64,000 bases of DNA, taken from Bradyrhizobium guangxiense. Lineage in GTDB: Bacteria > Pseudomonadota > Alphaproteobacteria > Rhizobiales > Xanthobacteraceae. The translations under genes and the position numbers were made by a program. This document shows positions 27,144 through 40,502 of the stretch, piece after piece (within the stretch, counting starts at the first letter, position 1; each line of letters begins with the position of its first letter). The notes under the pieces were generated by a model that had not been told where the DNA came from, did no database searches, and saw only the letters and a program-made list of their open reading frames with translations. The stretch covers positions 3,936,501 to 4,000,500 of the forward strand of contig NZ_CP022219.1 of the NCBI RefSeq assembly GCF_004114915.1, given 5' to 3'.

Positions 27144-27506
27144 TTAGAAGCTCAGCCCGCTCTCACGCGCCGCGTCGGCGAGAGCCTTGACGCGCCCGTG
27201 ATAGAGATAGCTGCCGCGATCGAACACGACTTCCTTGACACCCTTCTCGGCGGCGCGCTGGGCCAGCAGCTTGCCGACCGCCTTCGCCGCATCGATGTCG
27301 GCGCCGGTCTTGCCGCCGTCGCGCATCGACTTCTCGAGCGACGAGGCAGAGGCCAGCGTCTCGCCCTTCAGGTCGTCGATGACCTGGGCGTAGATGTGCT
27401 TGGACGAACGGAACACCGACAGACGCGGACGGCCACCACCGGAGCGGCGCAGCTTCAGCCGCACACTCCGCTTGCGCCGGGCATTCGTAACCTTGGCTTT
27501 GGACAT
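27144..27506 (-). CDS. rplR: 50S ribosomal protein L18
   Basis: A 120-residue L18 with [27 protein letters not shown] and the C-terminal [27 protein letters not shown]18 binds 5S rRNA and forms the central protuberance together with L5. Spacing to rplF is 11 bases and to rpsE 47 bases. Length and motifs are normal. Confidence 0.97.
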   Translation of the reverse strand: MSKAKVTNARRKRSVRLKLRRSGGGRPRLSVFRSSKHIYAQVIDDLKGETLASASSLEKSMRDGGKTGADIDAAKAVGKLLAQRAAEKGVKEVVFDRGSYLYHGRVKALADAARESGLSF

Positions 27507-27517
27507 GACCGGCTCCG

Positions 27518-28051
27518 TTACTTCTTCTTGCCTTCCTTGCGGAAGATGAATTCGCCAACATACTTCACGCCCTTGCCCTTGTAGGGCTCCGGCGGGCGAT
27601 AGCTGCGGATCTCGGCCGCGACCTGGCCGACGCGCTGGATGTCGCTGCCCGACACCGTGATCTCGGTCGGCTTCGGCACCGCGATCGTGATCCCTTCCGG
27701 GATCTGGTAGATCACGTCGTGGCTGTAGCCGAGCGCGAGCTGCAGGTTCTTGCCCTGCATCGCGGCGCGGTAACCGACGCCGGTGATCTCGAGCTTCTTC
27801 TCGAAGCCCTTGGTGACGCCCTCGACCAGATTCGCGACCTGGGCGCGAGCAGTACCATAGAGCGCGCGCGCGCGGTTGGTCTCGAGCCGCGGCTTGACCT
27901 TGATCTGGCCGCTCTCGAGCTTCACCTCGACGTCGTCATGAACGACGAACTGAAGCTGGCCCTTCGGCCCCTTCATCTTGACGGTCTGCCCATCGACGGT
28001 CGCGGTAACACCGGACGGCACCGCCACAGGCCTTTTGCCAACACGTGACAT
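27518..28051 (-). CDS. rplF: 50S ribosomal protein L6
   Basis: A 177-residue L6 starting [22 protein letters not shown], with two related domains and the C-terminal signature [17 protein letters not shown] segment ([16 protein letters not shown]). L6 lies near the factor-binding site of the large subunit. It follows rpsH by 16 bases. No unusual feature. Confidence 0.97.
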   Translation of the reverse strand: MSRVGKRPVAVPSGVTATVDGQTVKMKGPKGQLQFVVHDDVEVKLESGQIKVKPRLETNRARALYGTARAQVANLVEGVTKGFEKKLEITGVGYRAAMQGKNLQLALGYSHDVIYQIPEGITIAVPKPTEITVSGSDIQRVGQVAAEIRSYRPPEPYKGKGVKYVGEFIFRKEGKKK

Positions 28052-28067
28052 GGATCAAAAATCCTTC

Positions 28068-28466
28068 TCAGAACACCGTGAAGAGGACTTCACCGCCCAC
28101 ATTCGCGTCGCGCGCGCTGTGGTCGGCCATGATCCCCTTCGGCGTCGACAACACCGAAATGCCGAGCCCGTTGTTGACCCGCGGCAGGTTCTTCACCGAG
28201 GCGTAGACACGGCGCCCGGGCTTGGAGACACGTTCGATCTCGCGGATGACGGGCTCGCCGTCGAAATACTTCAGCTCGATCTCGATCTCGCTGCGGCCCG
28301 AGGAATGCTCGAGCGTGGCGTAGCCACGGATGTAGCCCTCGGTCTTGAGGACCTCGAGCACGTTCTCGCGCATCTTCGAGCCAGGCGTGGAGACCTTGGT
28401 CTTGGAGCGCATCTGCGCGTTGCGGATACGGGTGATCAGATCGCTGATTGGATCGTGCGTAGACAT
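28068..28466 (-). CDS. rpsH: 30S ribosomal protein S8
   Basis: A 132-residue S8 beginning [22 protein letters not shown] and ending in the signature [35 protein letters not shown], which binds helix 21 of 16S rRNA. In E. coli S8 also represses the spc operon through the rplE mRNA; a similar site in the rpsN-rplE region is possible but I could not identify one. It is 14 bases after rpsN. Confidence 0.97.
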   Translation of the reverse strand: MSTHDPISDLITRIRNAQMRSKTKVSTPGSKMRENVLEVLKTEGYIRGYATLEHSSGRSEIEIELKYFDGEPVIREIERVSKPGRRVYASVKNLPRVNNGLGISVLSTPKGIMADHSARDANVGGEVLFTVF

Positions 28467-28480
28467 CTAAACGACCCTCC

Positions 28481-28786
28481 TTACCAGCTGGACTTCACGA
28501 GGCCCGGGACCATGCCCTTGGAGCCAAGGTCGCGCAGCGCGATACGGGACAGCTTGTTCTTGCGGTAGTTCGAGCGCGGACGGCCCGACAGCTCGCAACG
28601 CAGGCGGATGCGGGTCGCCGACGAGTTGCGCGGCATTTCCGCCAGCTTCAGGGTCGCGGCGAACCGCTCCTCCATCGGCAGCGTCTTGTCGGCGATGATC
28701 GCCTTCAACCGCTCGCGCTTGGCGGCGGCGTTCTTCACCATCCGCTTGCGCCGGTTGTTCTTCTCGACTGAACTCTTCTTTGCCAT
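28481..28786 (-). CDS. rpsN: 30S ribosomal protein S14 (zinc-free type)
   Basis: A 101-residue S14 with [23 protein letters not shown] and the C-terminal [26 protein letters not shown]. Only one cysteine is present where the zinc-binding short form has a CxxC...CxxC pattern, so this is the long, zinc-independent type. S14 lies in the head of the small subunit. It is between rplE and rpsH in normal spc order. Confidence 0.97.
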   Translation of the reverse strand: MAKKSSVEKNNRRKRMVKNAAAKRERLKAIIADKTLPMEERFAATLKLAEMPRNSSATRIRLRCELSGRPRSNYRKNKLSRIALRDLGSKGMVPGLVKSSW

Positions 28787-28832
28787 GCTTGGCTCCTGGG
28801 TATCCGCGTTTGAGAGGCTTTAGGTCAGCGTC

Positions 28833-29382
<550 letters not shown>

Positions 29383-29390
<8 letters not shown>

Positions 29391-29697
29391 CGATCTCAGC
29401 TCCCGAGCTCTTGGCGATGCGAACCTTCTTGCCGTCCGCCAGAATCTTGAATCCGATGCGGGTCGGCTTACCGTCCTTGCCGACATACGCAATGTTGGAC
29501 AGTTGGATCGGCGACTCCTTGGAGATGATGCCGCCCTCCTGGGCCTGCGTCTGCTTCTGGTGACGCTTGACCATGTTGATGCCGCGCACCAGCGCCGTAC
29601 CGGCGTCGGGACGCACCTCAAACACTTCGCCGGTCCGGCCCTTGTCGCGGCCGGTCAGCACGACGACCTTGTCGCCCTTGCGAATCTTCGCAGCCAT
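29383..29697 (-). CDS. rplX: 50S ribosomal protein L24
   Basis: The ATG at 29697 overlaps the rplN stop as TGATG, so this start is preferred over the adjacent GTG. The 104-residue product begins [25 protein letters not shown], the KOW motif, and continues with [23 protein letters not shown]24 is an assembly initiator that binds the 5' part of 23S rRNA. Its end overlaps rplE by eight bases. Confidence 0.97.
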
Positions 29698-30065
29698 CAC
29701 AGCACCTCCGGCGCGAGCGAGATGATCTTCATGTGGTTCTTGGCGCGCAGCTCGCGCGGCACGGGCCCGAAGATACGGGTTCCGACCGGCTCGGACTGGT
29801 TGTTGATCAGAACGGCGGCGTTGCGGTCGAAGCGGATGACCGAGCCATCGGCGCGGCGGATGTCCTTGCGGACGCGCACCACGACGGCCTTCATCACGTC
29901 GCCCTTCTTCACCTTGCCACGCGGAATCGCTTCCTTGATCGAGACGACGATGATGTCGCCGATCGTGGCGTAGCGGCGCTTGGAGCCTCCGAGCACCTTA
30001 ATACACATGACACGGCGTGCGCCAGAATTGTCGGCCACGTCGAGGTTGGTCTGCATCTGAATCAT
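29697..30065 (-). CDS. rplN: 50S ribosomal protein L14
   Basis: A 122-residue L14 starting [27 protein letters not shown], with [26 protein letters not shown] and ending [12 protein letters not shown]14 contributes to an inter-subunit bridge and is the target site of the RsfS silencing factor. The 84-base gap from rpsQ is one of the longer ones here, without obvious structure. Normal length. Confidence 0.98.
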   Translation of the reverse strand: MIQMQTNLDVADNSGARRVMCIKVLGGSKRRYATIGDIIVVSIKEAIPRGKVKKGDVMKAVVVRVRKDIRRADGSVIRFDRNAAVLINNQSEPVGTRIFGPVPRELRAKNHMKIISLAPEVL

Positions 30066-30149
30066 TGATGCACCTCGTCCTCTTTCTCTTTGCGCCAGCC
30101 CAGCCGGCGCTCAACATTTCCCTGAAGTCAGTCGGCTAAAGCCAACAGA

Positions 30150-30398
30150 TCAGGCGCTTTTCTTGTGCTCGCCCCGGACCACGACCCAGCGCTTCAACTT
30201 CGAAATCGGCTTCGATTCCTCGATCCACACCATGTCGCCCGGCTTGAACTGGTTGCTCTCGTCGTGCGCGTGGTAGTTCTTCGAACGGCGGATCGTCTTC
30301 TTGTAGATCGGGTGCGTGAAACGGCGATCGACGCGCACCACGATGGTCTTGGCCTGCTTGTCGCTGACGACCACGCCCTGCAAAGTACGTTTCGGCAT
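30150..30398 (-). CDS. rpsQ: 30S ribosomal protein S17
   Basis: Start at 30398 ([21 protein letters not shown]) gives the standard 82 residues; the longer frame upstream is rpmC read out of frame. It has the OB-fold signature [25 protein letters not shown] and ends with a basic tail. S17 is a primary 16S rRNA-binding protein. It follows rpmC by 13 bases. Confidence 0.97.
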   Translation of the reverse strand: MPKRTLQGVVVSDKQAKTIVVRVDRRFTHPIYKKTIRRSKNYHAHDESNQFKPGDMVWIEESKPISKLKRWVVVRGEHKKSA

Positions 30399-30411
30399 CT
30401 TCGTAAGCCTC

Positions 30412-30618
30412 TTACTTCTTCTTCGCGCGCGTCTGCGCGGCGACGGTCTTGATCCGGGCAATGTCACGGCGGGCTTCGCGCAGGCGCGAGGTGTTCTCGA
30501 GCTGCCCGGTGGCACGCTGGAAGCGCAAGTTGAAGCGCTCCTTCTTCAGGTTCAGGATGGCGTCATCCTGCTGGTCGGGGCTCATCGCGCGGATGTCTTC
30601 GATCTTCATCTGGGCCAT
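30412..30618 (-). CDS. rpmC: 50S ribosomal protein L29
   Basis: A 68-residue two-helix protein: [21 protein letters not shown], then [32 protein letters not shown], the L29 core near the polypeptide tunnel exit, where SRP and trigger factor dock. Two starts are possible: ATG at 30618 (MAQMKIED) or ATG at 30624, which overlaps the rplP stop as TAATG and would allow termination-reinitiation. The shorter form is given; the N-terminus is the only uncertainty. Confidence 0.95.
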   Translation of the reverse strand: MAQMKIEDIRAMSPDQQDDAILNLKKERFNLRFQRATGQLENTSRLREARRDIARIKTVAAQTRAKKK

Positions 30619-30623
30619 GGCCA

Positions 30624-31037
30624 TTACTCCGCAATGCGCTCGACGAAGCGCGTCTTGATCGGCAGCTTGGCGGCCGCCAGGGTCAGCGCCTCGCGCGCCG
30701 TCTGGGTGTTGACGCCGTCGATCTCGAACAGCACCCGGCCCGGCTTGACGCGCGCCACCCACAATTCCGGCGAACCCTTGCCGGAGCCCATGCGGACTTC
30801 GGCCGGCTTCTTCGACACCGGAACGTCGGGGAACACGCGGATCCAGACGCGGCCGGCGCGTTTCATGTGGCGGGTCAGCGCGCGGCGAGCGGCTTCGATC
30901 TGGCGCGCGGTGACGCGCTCAGGCTCGGTCGCCTTCAGGCCGAACTGGCCGAACGCCAACGTCGCGCCCGAAGACGCGACGCCGTGGATGCGGCCCTTGT
31001 GCGCCTTCCGGAACTTCGTTTTCTTAGGTTGCATCAT
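30624..31037 (-). CDS. rplP: 50S ribosomal protein L16
   Basis: A 137-residue L16 starting [19 protein letters not shown], with [35 protein letters not shown] and the C-terminal [10 protein letters not shown]16 organises the A-site region of the large subunit. It is 30 bases after rpsC and overlaps the first possible rpmC start. Length and motifs are normal. Confidence 0.98.
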   Translation of the reverse strand: MMQPKKTKFRKAHKGRIHGVASSGATLAFGQFGLKATEPERVTARQIEAARRALTRHMKRAGRVWIRVFPDVPVSKKPAEVRMGSGKGSPELWVARVKPGRVLFEIDGVNTQTAREALTLAAAKLPIKTRFVERIAE

Positions 31038-31067
31038 GGCTTTAAGCCCTCAAATTCCTGTGCGGCT

Positions 31068-31793
31068 TTAGGCTGCAGCCGTATCGCGGCGCTGACGGCC
31101 ACCACGATCACCACTGCCACCCGTCTCGCCTTCGGCCATTCTCTTGTCCTGGGCCATCGGATCGTGCTCGAGGATCTCGCCCTTGAAGATCCAGACCTTG
31201 ACGCCGCAGGTGCCGAAGGTCGTGAACGCGGTCGCAACGCCGTAGTCGATGTCGGCGCGCAACGTGTGCAGCGGCACGCGACCTTCGCGGTACCACTCCA
31301 TGCGCGCGATTTCCGCACCGCCCAGACGACCCGAGCAGTTGATGCGGATGCCTTCCGCGCCGAGACGCATCGCCGACTGCACGGCGCGCTTCATGGCACG
31401 GCGGAACGCCACGCGGCGCTCCAGCTGCTGCGCGATCGACTCAGCCACCAGCGTCGCATCGAGCTCCGGCTTGCGGATTTCGACGATGTTGATGACCACG
31501 TCGGACGAGGTGATGTCCGCGACCTTCTTGCGCAGCTTGTCGATGTCGGCGCCCTTCTTGCCGATCACCACGCCCGGACGGGCCGAGTGGATGGTGACGC
31601 GGCACTTCTTGTGCGGACGCTCGATCACGATGCGGGCGACGGCCGCCTGCTTGAGCTCCTTGTGCAGGATCTCGCGGATCTTGACGTCCTCGTGCAGCAG
31701 CTTGCCGTATTCCTGCTTGCCGGCGAACCAGCGGGAATCCCAGGTACGGTTGATGCCGAGGCGCAGACCGATCGGATTGATCTTTTGACCCAT
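31068..31793 (-). CDS. rpsC: 30S ribosomal protein S3
   Basis: A 241-residue S3 starting [26 protein letters not shown]. It has a KH domain ([23 protein letters not shown]) and a C-terminal domain with [11 protein letters not shown]; the last 20 residues are a Gly/Arg-rich tail. S3 lines the mRNA entry channel. It follows rplV by 17 bases, as in all S10 operons. Confidence 0.98.
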   Translation of the reverse strand: MGQKINPIGLRLGINRTWDSRWFAGKQEYGKLLHEDVKIREILHKELKQAAVARIVIERPHKKCRVTIHSARPGVVIGKKGADIDKLRKKVADITSSDVVINIVEIRKPELDATLVAESIAQQLERRVAFRRAMKRAVQSAMRLGAEGIRINCSGRLGGAEIARMEWYREGRVPLHTLRADIDYGVATAFTTFGTCGVKVWIFKGEILEHDPMAQDKRMAEGETGGSGDRGGRQRRDTAAA

Positions 31794-31810
31794 CGTGTTC
31801 TCCTGCGCCC

Positions 31811-32197
31811 TTAAGCGGCGGCTTCAGCTTCGACCTGACGAACGATGATCGTCAGCTGCGAAAATGGTTTGTAGACACGGCCCGAGCGGCCACGGCCGCG
31901 CGCGGCGAAGCGCTTCATCACGAGGCCGTTGCCGACGAAAGCCTGCGCCACGACGAGATCGTCGACGTCGAGGTCGTGGTTGTTCTCGGCGTTGGCGATA
32001 GCCGATTCCAGGCACTTCTTCACGTCGACCGCGATCCGCTTGCGCGAAAACTGCAGATCGGCGAGCGCAGCAGCAGCCTTCCGGCCGCGAATGAGCTGGG
32101 CGACCAGGTTGAGCTTCTGCGGGCTCACCCGCAGCATCCGGGCGACCGCCTTGGCCTCGTTGTCGGCGAGGCTCCGTTCGCGCTTAGGTTTGCTCAT
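31811..32197 (-). CDS. rplV: 50S ribosomal protein L22
   Basis: A 128-residue L22 with [29 protein letters not shown] and the long beta-hairpin region [23 protein letters not shown], whose tip reaches into the exit tunnel and is a site of macrolide-resistance changes. The hairpin sequence looks ordinary. It lies 10 bases after rpsS. Normal length with an Ala/Glu tail. Confidence 0.97.
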   Translation of the reverse strand: MSKPKRERSLADNEAKAVARMLRVSPQKLNLVAQLIRGRKAAAALADLQFSRKRIAVDVKKCLESAIANAENNHDLDVDDLVVAQAFVGNGLVMKRFAARGRGRSGRVYKPFSQLTIIVRQVEAEAAA

Positions 32198-32207
32198 CGT
32201 TTAATCC

Positions 32208-32486
32208 TCAAGCCTTCTTGGCTTTCTTGTCGCCGGAGTGGCCATGGAAGGTCCGGGTCGGCGAGAACTCGCCGAACTTGTGACCGACCATTTCCTCGTT
32301 GACGGCCACCGGCACGTGCTTCTGACCGTTGTAGACGCCGAAGGTCAGGCCGACGAACTGCGGCAGGATCGTCGAGCGACGGCTCCAGATCTTGATGACG
32401 TCGTGACGGCCGGACGCGCGCGCGGCATCTGCCTTCTTGAGCAGAGAACCCTCGACGAACGGGCCTTTCCAGACTGAACGAACCAT
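32208..32486 (-). CDS. rpsS: 30S ribosomal protein S19
   Basis: A 92-residue S19 starting [20 protein letters not shown], with [30 protein letters not shown] and [21 protein letters not shown] at the end. S19 with S13 forms the head part that contacts the large subunit. It follows rplB by 12 bases. No unusual feature. Confidence 0.98.
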   Translation of the reverse strand: MVRSVWKGPFVEGSLLKKADAARASGRHDVIKIWSRRSTILPQFVGLTFGVYNGQKHVPVAVNEEMVGHKFGEFSPTRTFHGHSGDKKAKKA

Positions 32487-32498
32487 GTCCGGCGTTCC

Positions 32499-33332
32499 TT
32501 ACTTCTTCCGCTTGTGGCGGCTTAGGAGAATGAATTTGTTGGTCGACTTGTTGGTGCGGGTCTTCTTGCCCTTGGTCGGCTTGCCCCACGGAGTGACCGG
32601 GTGACGACCGCCCGAGGTACGACCTTCACCACCGCCGTGCGGATGGTCGATCGGGTTCATCGCGACACCACGGTTGTGCGGGCGACGGCCCATCCAACGC
32701 TTGCGACCGGCCTTGCCGATCGAGGTGTTCATGTGATCCGGGTTCGACACCGCGCCGATCGTGCCGCGGCAACGGCCGTGCACCAGACGCTGCTCGCCCG
32801 AGTTAAGGCGGATGATGACGTAGTCCTGGTCGCGGCCGACGAGCTGGGCGTAGGTGCCGGCTGAACGGGCGAGCTGGCCGCCCTTCCCGATCTTGACCTC
32901 GATGTTATGGATGATGGTGCCGACCGGCATGTTGCCGAGCGGCATGACGTTGCCCGGCTTCACGTCGACGTAGTTGCCGGCGATGATGGTGTCGCCCACG
33001 GCCAGGCGCTGCGGCGCCAGGATGTAGGCCTGCTCGCCGTCCTGATACTTGATCAGCGCGATGAAGCCGGTGCGGTTCGGATCATACTCGAGACGCTCGA
33101 CGGTCGCGGGGACATCGATCTTCTCGCGCTTGAAATCCACGGTGCGCAGCGTCTGCTTGTGGCCACCGCCGCGGAAACGCACGGTGATGCGGCCGGTGTT
33201 GTTGCGGCCGCCCGAGGACTTCTTGCCCTCGGTGAGCGCCTTCAACGGCTTGCCCTTGTAGAGGGCCGAACGATCGACCATGACCAGCTGGCGCTGGCCC
33301 GGCGTCGTGGGATTGAATGTCTTCAGTGCCAT
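32499..33332 (-). CDS. rplB: 50S ribosomal protein L2
   Basis: A 277-residue L2 starting [22 protein letters not shown] and carrying the RNA-binding SH3-like domains and the C-terminal [25 protein letters not shown] segment with the functionally important His. L2 is needed for peptidyl transfer and subunit joining. It follows rplW by 12 bases. Ends are normal ([12 protein letters not shown]). Confidence 0.98.
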   Translation of the reverse strand: MALKTFNPTTPGQRQLVMVDRSALYKGKPLKALTEGKKSSGGRNNTGRITVRFRGGGHKQTLRTVDFKREKIDVPATVERLEYDPNRTGFIALIKYQDGEQAYILAPQRLAVGDTIIAGNYVDVKPGNVMPLGNMPVGTIIHNIEVKIGKGGQLARSAGTYAQLVGRDQDYVIIRLNSGEQRLVHGRCRGTIGAVSNPDHMNTSIGKAGRKRWMGRRPHNRGVAMNPIDHPHGGGEGRTSGGRHPVTPWGKPTKGKKTRTNKSTNKFILLSRHKRKK

Positions 33333-33344
33333 CGTCGTGCGACC

Positions 33345-33647
33345 TTACAGACCGGTGGTGACGTCGATCCGGTGACCCTCTTCGAGGGTCACGATCGCGC
33401 GCTTGCTGTTCGACTGAGAACCGAGATTGCCGCGGAAGACCTTGACCTTGCCCTTGCGGACCAGCGTGTTGACGCTCTTGACCTTGACGTCGAACAGCTT
33501 CTCGATCGCTTCCTTGATCTGCGGCTTGGTCGCCTTGGCGGCCACCTTGAACAGCACCTTGTTGTGCTCCGAGGCGATCGTGGCCTTTTCGGTCACGACC
33601 GGCGACAGGATCACGTCGTAGTGGCGAGGCTCGATGTTCTTGCTCAT
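33345..33647 (-). CDS. rplW: 50S ribosomal protein L23
   Basis: A 100-residue L23 with [27 protein letters not shown] and [36 protein letters not shown]23 sits at the tunnel exit and docks trigger factor and SRP. Its ATG overlaps the rplD stop by four bases, giving translational coupling. Normal length. Confidence 0.97.
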   Translation of the reverse strand: MSKNIEPRHYDVILSPVVTEKATIASEHNKVLFKVAAKATKPQIKEAIEKLFDVKVKSVNTLVRKGKVKVFRGNLGSQSNSKRAIVTLEEGHRIDVTTGL

Positions 33648-34264
33648 TTGAAGCGCGCCTCCAGCGCATCGATGGCGGCCTTGGTCAGAACGAGCTTCTG
33701 ACGGCGCAGGATGTCATAGACGTTGATGCCCTGGATCGGCAGCACGTCCATGTTCGGGATGTTGCGGGCCGCAGCAGCAAAACCGTTGTTGAGCTCGGCG
33801 CCGTCGATGATCAGAGCGTTGGTGAGCCCGAGGCCCGAGAAGTGGCCCAGCAGCGCCTTGGTCTTGGCGGCTTCCAGCGCAGCCTTCTCGATCACGACGA
33901 GATCGCCGTCCTTGGCCTTGGCCGAGAGCGCATGCTTGAGCGCAAGCGCACGGACCTTCTTGGGCAGGTCGGTGGCGTGCGAGCGCACCACCGGACCGAA
34001 GGCGCGACCGCCGCCGCGGAACTGCGGCACGCGGGCCGAGCCGTGACGAGCACCGCCGGTGCCCTTCTGCTTGTACATCTTCTTGCCGGTGCGCCAGATC
34101 TCGGCACGCCCCTTGGCCTTGTGCGTGCCGGCCTGGCGCTTGTTGAGCTGCCACTGCACGCAGCGCGCGATGATGTCCTCGCGCGGCTCGAGACCGAAAA
34201 TGGCGTCGGAGAGCTGGACGGAGCCCGCTTCCTTACCTTCGAGGGTGGTGACCTTCAATTCCAT
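33644..34264 (-). CDS. rplD: 50S ribosomal protein L4
   Basis: Start at 34264 ([18 protein letters not shown]) gives 206 residues; an upstream in-frame ATG lies inside rplC. The extended loop region includes [23 protein letters not shown], which reaches the exit tunnel near L22. In E. coli L4 also represses the S10 operon by acting on its leader; no such leader is recognisable here because rpsJ follows tuf. One base separates it from rplC. Confidence 0.97.
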   Translation of the reverse strand: MELKVTTLEGKEAGSVQLSDAIFGLEPREDIIARCVQWQLNKRQAGTHKAKGRAEIWRTGKKMYKQKGTGGARHGSARVPQFRGGGRAFGPVVRSHATDLPKKVRALALKHALSAKAKDGDLVVIEKAALEAAKTKALLGHFSGLGLTNALIIDGAELNNGFAAAARNIPNMDVLPIQGINVYDILRRQKLVLTKAAIDALEARFK

Positions 34265-34265
34265 C

Positions 34266-34979
34266 TCACGCCTCCTGCGCAGCCGGAGCGGCTTCCGCGT
34301 CGCCAGCAACCTTGAACTTGCCGGGCTTCGGAGCTTCCTTCGGCAGCGGCTTCTTGACGGCGTCGCGCACGCGGATCCAGCCGCCCTTGGAGCCGGGAAC
34401 GGCGCCCTCGACGAGGATCAGACCGCGCTCGACATCGGTCTGGACGACGCGAAGGTTGAGCGTGGTGATGCGGTCGACACCCATGTGGCCGGGCATCTTC
34501 TTGTTCTTCCAGGTCTTGCCGGGGTCCTGACGGCCGCCGGTCGAACCAATCGAGCGGTGCGAGATCGACACACCGTGCGTGGCGCGCAGACCGCCGAAGT
34601 TCCAACGCTTCATACCGCCGGCAAACCCCTTACCAACCGAGGTGCCGGTGACGTCGACGAACTGGCCGACGACGAAGTGGTCGGCCTGGATCTCGGCGCC
34701 GACCGGGATCATCGCATCCGCGGTGACGCGGAATTCCTCGACCCGGCGCTTCGGCTCGACCTTGGCGACCGCAAACTGGCCGCGCTCAGCCTTGGGCATG
34801 TAAACGGTCTTGCGGGCGCCAGAACCGAGCTGGAGCGCGACGTAACCGTTCTTCTCTTCGGTGCGGTGGCCTACGACCTGGCAATTGCCGAGCTTCAGCA
34901 CGGTCACGGGGATATGTTCGCCGGCCTCCGTGAAGACCCGCGTCATCCCGACCTTTTGTGCGATCACTCCGGAGCGCAT
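34266..34979 (-). CDS. rplC: 50S ribosomal protein L3
   Basis: A 237-residue L3 starting [22 protein letters not shown]. It has [31 protein letters not shown], then [19 protein letters not shown], where the Gln is methylated by PrmB in E. coli. The C-terminal 30 residues are an Ala/Pro/Glu-rich extension common in Hyphomicrobiales. L3 is one of the two assembly initiators of the large subunit. It follows rpsJ by 51 bases. Confidence 0.97.
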   Translation of the reverse strand: MRSGVIAQKVGMTRVFTEAGEHIPVTVLKLGNCQVVGHRTEEKNGYVALQLGSGARKTVYMPKAERGQFAVAKVEPKRRVEEFRVTADAMIPVGAEIQADHFVVGQFVDVTGTSVGKGFAGGMKRWNFGGLRATHGVSISHRSIGSTGGRQDPGKTWKNKKMPGHMGVDRITTLNLRVVQTDVERGLILVEGAVPGSKGGWIRVRDAVKKPLPKEAPKPGKFKVAGDAEAAPAAQEA

Positions 34980-35030
34980 CGGCTTGCTTCCTGTTCTTTC
35001 TGTCCGCTTACGCGAACGGGATCCAAAATC

Positions 35031-35339
35031 TTAGAGCTTGATCTCGACGTCGACACCGGCGGCCAGGTCGAGCTTCATCAAAGCATCGACGGTCTGCGGG
35101 GTCGGATCGACGATGTCGAGCAGGCGCTTGTGAGTGCGCATCTCGAACTGTTCGCGGCTCTTCTTGTCGACGTGGGGCGAACGGTTGACGGTGAACTTCT
35201 CGATGCGGGTGGGCAGCGGAATGGGTCCGCGGACCTGCGCGCCGGTGCGCTTCGCCGTGTTCACGATCTCGCGGGTCGACGTATCGAGGATACGATGGTC
35301 GAACGCCTTGAGACGGATACGAATGTTTTGGCCGTTCAT
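35031..35339 (-). CDS. rpsJ: 30S ribosomal protein S10 (NusE)
   Basis: A 102-residue S10 starting [19 protein letters not shown], with the long loop [43 protein letters not shown]10 is both a small-subunit head protein and NusE, the partner of NusB and NusG in antitermination; nusG is also in this window. It follows tuf with an 81-base gap containing a strong stem-loop. Normal length. Confidence 0.98.
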
Positions 35340-35363
35340 TGCCGTGGTCTCTCTTCAGTGGGT

Positions 35364-35404
35364 GGCGAATAGCGAATAGCGAATGTCACCATTCGCTACT
35401 CGCC
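35364..35404. other. Stem-loop with heptanucleotide repeats between tuf and rpsJ
   Basis: Three tandem heptads (GCGAATA, GCGAATA, GCGAATG, 35365-35385) pair with CATTCGCTACTCGC to form a stem of about 14 pairs with one mismatch and a TCAC loop. It is transcribed between tuf and rpsJ and could stabilise or cut the mRNA so that tuf is expressed more than rpsJ. Confidence 0.6.
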
Positions 35405-35420
35405 GTCCCTATTCTCGTAA

Positions 35421-36611
<1,191 letters not shown>

Positions 36612-36651
36612 TTGACTCTCCGTTCAATCGTCAGCTTGAGACCGACGACAA

Positions 36652-38724
<2,073 letters not shown>

Positions 38725-38757
38725 GGGTGGTTCCTTGCGAGTCCGAGTGTGTCGCCG

Positions 38758-39243
<486 letters not shown>

Positions 39244-39615
39244 TTACTTCGGACGCTTCGCGCCGTACTTCGAACGACGCTGCTTACGGTTCTTGACGCC
39301 CTGGGTATCCAGAACGCCGCGGAGGATGTGGTAGCGCACGCCGGGCAAGTCCTTGACGCGGCCGCCGCGGATCATGACGACCGAGTGCTCCTGAAGGTTA
39401 TGGCCCTCGCCGGGGATGTAGCCGATCACCTCGAAACCGTTGGTCAGGCGCACCTTGGCGACCTTACGAAGCGCCGAGTTCGGCTTCTTCGGGGTCGTGG
39501 TGTAGACGCGGGTGCAAACACCACGCTTCTGCGGCGACTGCTGCAGCGCCGGCACCTTCTTGCGCGACTTCTGCACTTCACGCGGTTGAGCGATCAGCTG
39601 GTTGATCGTCGGCAT
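39244..39615 (-). CDS. rpsL: 30S ribosomal protein S12
   Basis: Start at 39615 ([20 protein letters not shown]) gives the standard 123 residues; the frame extends further upstream but with no ribosomal character. The decoding-centre motifs [15 protein letters not shown] (from residue 41) and [13 protein letters not shown] are wild type, so streptomycin sensitivity is predicted. S12 controls decoding fidelity. It is the first gene of the superoperon and has an unusually long leader (see the gap entry). Confidence 0.97.
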   Translation of the reverse strand: MPTINQLIAQPREVQKSRKKVPALQQSPQKRGVCTRVYTTTPKKPNSALRKVAKVRLTNGFEVIGYIPGEGHNLQEHSVVMIRGGRVKDLPGVRYHILRGVLDTQGVKNRKQRRSKYGAKRPK

Positions 39616-40502
39616 CCTGGCCTTACCCTTTGTTCTGTCGCAGATCCTTCCGGATCCACTGTCTTGCCGCAGCCCGTTACCGGGACTGCAAATTCTTTCG
39701 AGCCACCCGCCCGACGAGGCCGCCTTCGCGGAACAATCCGCACAAAGCGAAATTGCGCCAACCGCTCCATCAACGAGCGGAAAGCGCTTCGACGCCACAG
39801 AGGACCGCAGTATCTGGGCCGATCGGCGTAAAGCCGCGGCCCGCGCACTGAGGTCATGCATCCGAATTCGGTCTCAAGAGAACGTGCTCAAGAGAACTAA
39901 AGTCGCACTGGCATTGCCTAGCTATGATCGACAGCGTTTGAGCGGCATTCGTCGAGGTTGGTGCCCGCCTTGAGCGACCCCAAGGGATCCAGGTCCTTCG
40001 GGGTCTAACGGGTGGCCCGTTCCGACGCTGGCGATGCTCACCGCCTGTCGTTAAGTGAGGCGCTTTCTATAAGTGAGAATCGCTCAAGTCAAGGCGAAAC
40101 GACAGCCACAAAGCGCTTCAGGGGCCTGTCAAAATCGCTGTTTGCCGCCCTCGACGTGCCGCCCTGATATGGGACCGAAGTCTCCAATTCGCCAGCCTGC
40201 AGATCATTTATATCCGGATAAAAAGGAACTTTATGACCCAAAACGAGGGGCTTTTGCGCTCGTAATGCGTTAAGGCGCGTTAATCTCTCGATTCCGCAGC
40301 AATCCGCGACGAACATCGCCATGCTCGGCATCGGGTGGTCCGCTCGACTGACGCCGGCAGTGTCGGGCGCACGAGCTTTTCGACGGCCAGGCCAGTCTGC
40401 TGAGAGCCATCCGATCTCGCGGATTCGAATCGAGGCCCTCGCCGTCAGGTTCGGCCCGCAGGCATGCCGACGGCCGGAATCGCGGACTCGCTGCGAGCCC
40501 GA
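39616..40502. other. Long leader and intergenic region before rpsL
   Basis: No gene is supported in these 887 bases. The half nearest rpsL (39616-40063) would be its 5' leader if the promoter near 40080 is right. It contains an exact 11-base direct repeat, CTCAAGAGAAC (39873-39883 and 39887-39897), and a hairpin GACCCCAAGG...CCTTCGGGGTC (about 39976-40005). Small open frames on both strands have poor codon bias. The distal part, 40093-40502, shows nothing I can name. Confidence 0.6.
40064..40092 (-). promoter_or_regulatory. Candidate promoter of the rpsL superoperon
   Basis: On the minus strand CTTGACT (-35 hexamer TTGACT, 40087-40092) is followed by a 17-base spacer and TAGAAA (40064-40069). 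TATAGA two bases upstream is an alternative -10. The CTTGAC form is typical of strong alphaproteobacterial promoters. The 5' leader would be about 440 nt. Confidence 0.55.

Noticed and set aside
40073..40331. Two short opposing open frames in the rpsL leader region
   Set aside because: Codon use is unlike the neighbouring genes, no ribosome site fits, and one crosses the predicted promoter.
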